Assembly: GCA_964424335.1 (NCBI GenBank)
Contig: CAYRIY010000047.1
Coordinates: 1 to 26,240 of the forward strand
From: CAYRIY01 sp964424335
GTDB taxonomy: Bacteria; Bacillota; Limnochordia; DTU080; RSA5
Direction: 5' to 3'
Length of the DNA: 26,240 nt
The translations under genes and the position numbers were made by a program. Of this stretch, positions 24,666 to 26,240 are shown in pieces. The notes below the pieces were generated by a model. That model was not told where the DNA came from. It searched no databases and worked only from the letters and a program-made list of their open reading frames with translations. The first letter of the stretch is position 1; every line of letters starts with the position of its first letter.

Positions 24666-25211
24666 GTGCATACGTTCGAGGACCTAATGGGCGCGGTGGC
24701 GGGAGGCGACATGGATGCGCTTGGGGAGCTGTACGGTGCGCTTCGCACGGCGGTTTACTCCGCAGCGCTTTCCATCGTGCGCGACCCGTCCGCGGCGGAA
24801 GAGGTGTTGCATGACACCTTTGTACGGGTCTACGAGCGAGCAAATCAGTACCGGCCCGGCTCAAACCCGAAGGCGTGGATCGTCGCCATCGCACGCAACC
24901 TCGCCATCGACCGGCTTCGCCGCAGGCAGCGGGAGACCGCAGTCAGCGAGGTGGAAGTCGCAGCCCAAACAAAGGGCGTAGTCGGCGCCGGTGCTGCCAC
25001 CGATTCCACGGCCATCGACGCGCTCGGTCTTGTCGCCGCACTCGAGCATCTCGACCCTACAGATCGAGAGATCGTGGTGCTCTACACCGTTGTCGGACTC
25101 GCACACCGGGAGATTGCAACACAGCTTTGCATCCCCGAAGGCACCGTCCGCTGGCGGTACCGGCGCGCCTTGCGTCGTCTTGCGGAGCTCATCGAGGGGG
25201 ATGGCAAATGA
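24666..25211 (+). CDS. ECF (group 4) RNA polymerase sigma factor
   Basis: The 181-residue protein has region 2 (FEDLMGAVAGGDMDALGELY, DPSAAEEVLHDTFVRVYER, NPKAWIVAIARNLAIDRLRR) and region 4 (LDPTDREIVVLYTVVGLAHREIA, then IPEGTVRWRYRRALRRL), joined by a variable linker. It directs polymerase to alternative promoters. The GTG start has GGGAGGG eight bases upstream. Its stop overlaps the next gene's ATG (ATGA). No anti-sigma factor with a zinc motif and membrane helix is next to it. The 82-base gap upstream contains TTATATAAG, which could be a -10 element. Confidence 0.94.
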   Translation: MHTFEDLMGAVAGGDMDALGELYGALRTAVYSAALSIVRDPSAAEEVLHDTFVRVYERANQYRPGSNPKAWIVAIARNLAIDRLRRRQRETAVSEVEVAAQTKGVVGAGAATDSTAIDALGLVAALEHLDPTDREIVVLYTVVGLAHREIATQLCIPEGTVRWRYRRALRRLAELIEGDGK

Positions 25212-25432
25212 GCAAAGACTTGCAAAAAGCACTTCCTTCTTTCTTGCGCAGGGAAATGGAGGCGCTAACACCGGACAACTGGGCGAGGATACGAGCCACA
25301 ATCGCCCGCAACGAGGCAGAGGCGCTGCTCGCGAAGTTAGAGCGACCTCCGTCGCTCCGTGGACGTCTCACCCGTGAGCGCGTCGAGGCCATGACACGCA
25401 CGATTCGCATGAGCCTTGAAAGGAGTGCTTGA
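25208..25432 (+). CDS. Small 74-residue protein downstream of ECF sigma factor
   Basis: The product is unknown. It is a short, highly charged, probably all-helical protein starting MSKDLQKALPSFLRREMEAL, with no Cys/His cluster and no membrane segment. It overlaps the sigma gene by four bases (ATGA), which indicates translational coupling, and ends two bases before the TPR gene. Position suggests an anti-sigma or accessory function, but the usual zinc-anti-sigma His/Cys motif is absent. Confidence 0.72.
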   Translation: MSKDLQKALPSFLRREMEALTPDNWARIRATIARNEAEALLAKLERPPSLRGRLTRERVEAMTRTIRMSLERSA

Positions 25433-25433
25433 T

Positions 25434-26141
25434 TTGGCCCGCGACTATAAAGAATCTGTGCTCGCCCGGTTTGAAGCGACCGGAGACGTCGAAGCGTACA
25501 CGGAGGCGGTGAGTCTCTACGAAGAGGCGGTGGCAAGTGACCCAGATAACGCAGAGTTGCTGCATAGCCTCGGATACCTCCACGAGTGCCGAGGGCGCCA
25601 GCTTATCAAGGAGGCGGCTCGCTGCTACGAGCGGTGCATCGAGATCGCTCCTGACTGGCAAAAGGGCCATTTTCAATGGATACAGGCCCTTTCCGCCCTC
25701 GGAGAGACGGAAACGGCCATCAAGCGGTACAAGAAAGCGATCGAGGAGCATCCCGACGATCCTTCAGAGTACGTGCGCCTTACAGCCTGCTACTTGAAGG
25801 TGGACCAGCTCGCCGAAGCGGAGCTCGTGATCACAACGGCGCTTAAGCTCTATCCCAAAGACGCGATGACGCTCTATTGGGCCGGGGAGGTTCATGCTCG
25901 GCTCGATCGACCCGATGTAGCCATCGACTGCTGGAATAAAACCCTCGCCGCCGACCCGACCCTCGTCGATGCCCGCTATAGCTTGGCGTTTCTCTTAGAG
26001 CGCCTGGGACGGCTGGAAGAAGCGGCCGAGCAGTGGCGAGCAATTATCGACTTCCTCAAGGCGAACGGCTTTGAGATCGAGGCGGAGTGGCCTGAGCGGG
26101 AGCTTTCCAGGCTGGAGCGGGTACTGGCGAAAGACCGATGA
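25434..26141 (+). CDS. TPR-repeat protein
   Basis: The 235-residue protein is made of tetratricopeptide-type helix pairs, with the signature spacing visible in YEEAVASDPDNAELLHSLGYL, YERCIEIAPDWQKGHFQWI, YKKAIEEHPDDPSEYVRLT, ITTALKLYPKDAMTLYWAGE and WNKTLAADPTLVDARYSLAF, each ~34 residues apart. Such proteins act as protein-protein scaffolds. The TTG at 25434 fits AAAGGAG (25419-25425) eight bases upstream; a TTG at 25416 would place that site inside the gene. It starts one base after the previous stop codon and so belongs to the sigma-factor operon. No signal peptide is visible; the protein is probably cytoplasmic. Confidence 0.87.
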   Translation: MARDYKESVLARFEATGDVEAYTEAVSLYEEAVASDPDNAELLHSLGYLHECRGRQLIKEAARCYERCIEIAPDWQKGHFQWIQALSALGETETAIKRYKKAIEEHPDDPSEYVRLTACYLKVDQLAEAELVITTALKLYPKDAMTLYWAGEVHARLDRPDVAIDCWNKTLAADPTLVDARYSLAFLLERLGRLEEAAEQWRAIIDFLKANGFEIEAEWPERELSRLERVLAKDR

Positions 26142-26144
26142 AGA

Positions 26145-26181
26145 GAGGGGCAGCCCCGAGAAGGAGATCGGGGCGCCCCTC
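26145..26181 (+). terminator. Hairpin after the TPR gene, terminator candidate
   Basis: GAGGGGC (26145-26151) pairs with GCCCCTC (26175-26181), extended by CCCCG with CGGGG inside. It sits four bases after the stop codon. No T tract follows, so it may be a weak or factor-dependent terminator. Confidence 0.5.
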
Positions 26182-26240
26182 ACGTTCACATACATCTCGA
26201 AAAGTCTGCCTCTACTGGCTCCACCTCGAAGCGAGGTCTT

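Overview
The window is a chromosomal stretch of moderately high GC from what is most likely a Bacillota (Firmicutes) bacterium. The basis is strong AGGAGG-type ribosome binding sites, frequent GTG and TTG starts, a GlpP-type antiterminator, a GlpP-style glycerol-phosphate gene set and a canonical sigma-A promoter. I cannot place it to genus. No rRNA, tRNA, CRISPR array or intact insertion sequence was seen.

Layout. 1-1828: the 3' part of a repetitive surface or pilus-associated protein, then a prepilin peptidase. 1809-4600: an AraC-type regulator divergent from a CehA-like PHP metallohydrolase, with a direct-repeat candidate operator between them. 4606-5501: two 5'-truncated remnants, a lacI-type repressor (minus) and an ABC sugar-binding protein (plus), joined where their 5' halves should be; this looks like a deletion scar. 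5527-10882: a bidirectional terminator, a ThuA-domain protein, a divergent intergenic region with a GTAATC repeat array, and two sulfatases flanking a beta-propeller-like protein, which suggests use of a sulfated glycan. 11000-12010: a membrane protein of unknown function.

12013-18582 is the most interesting part. A paired NrdR box overlaps a sigma-A promoter and is followed by a cobalamin riboswitch. The transcript then carries nrdA, nrdB and metE with short gaps and ends at a strong intrinsic terminator. NrdB has Phe in place of the radical Tyr and Glu at the first metal-ligand position, with all seven key residues spaced as in the Chlamydia class Ic protein, so a Mn/Fe enzyme is predicted. 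NrdAB and MetE both do without B12 what NrdJ and MetH do with it. The operon therefore reads as a vitamin B12 bypass module, with the nucleotide sensor NrdR layered on top.

18655-21549: a UgpB-like glycerol-phosphate binding protein, a glycerophosphodiester phosphodiesterase and GlpP, with intrinsic terminators ahead of the first two genes that could be GlpP-controlled attenuators; no permease genes are present. 21575-22117: a Uma2-family nuclease-like protein on the minus strand. 22376-24583: a large fusion of sensor-type propeller repeats with an alpha/alpha-toroid hydrolase-like domain. 24666-26141: an ECF sigma factor, a 74-residue unknown protein and a TPR protein, translationally coupled.
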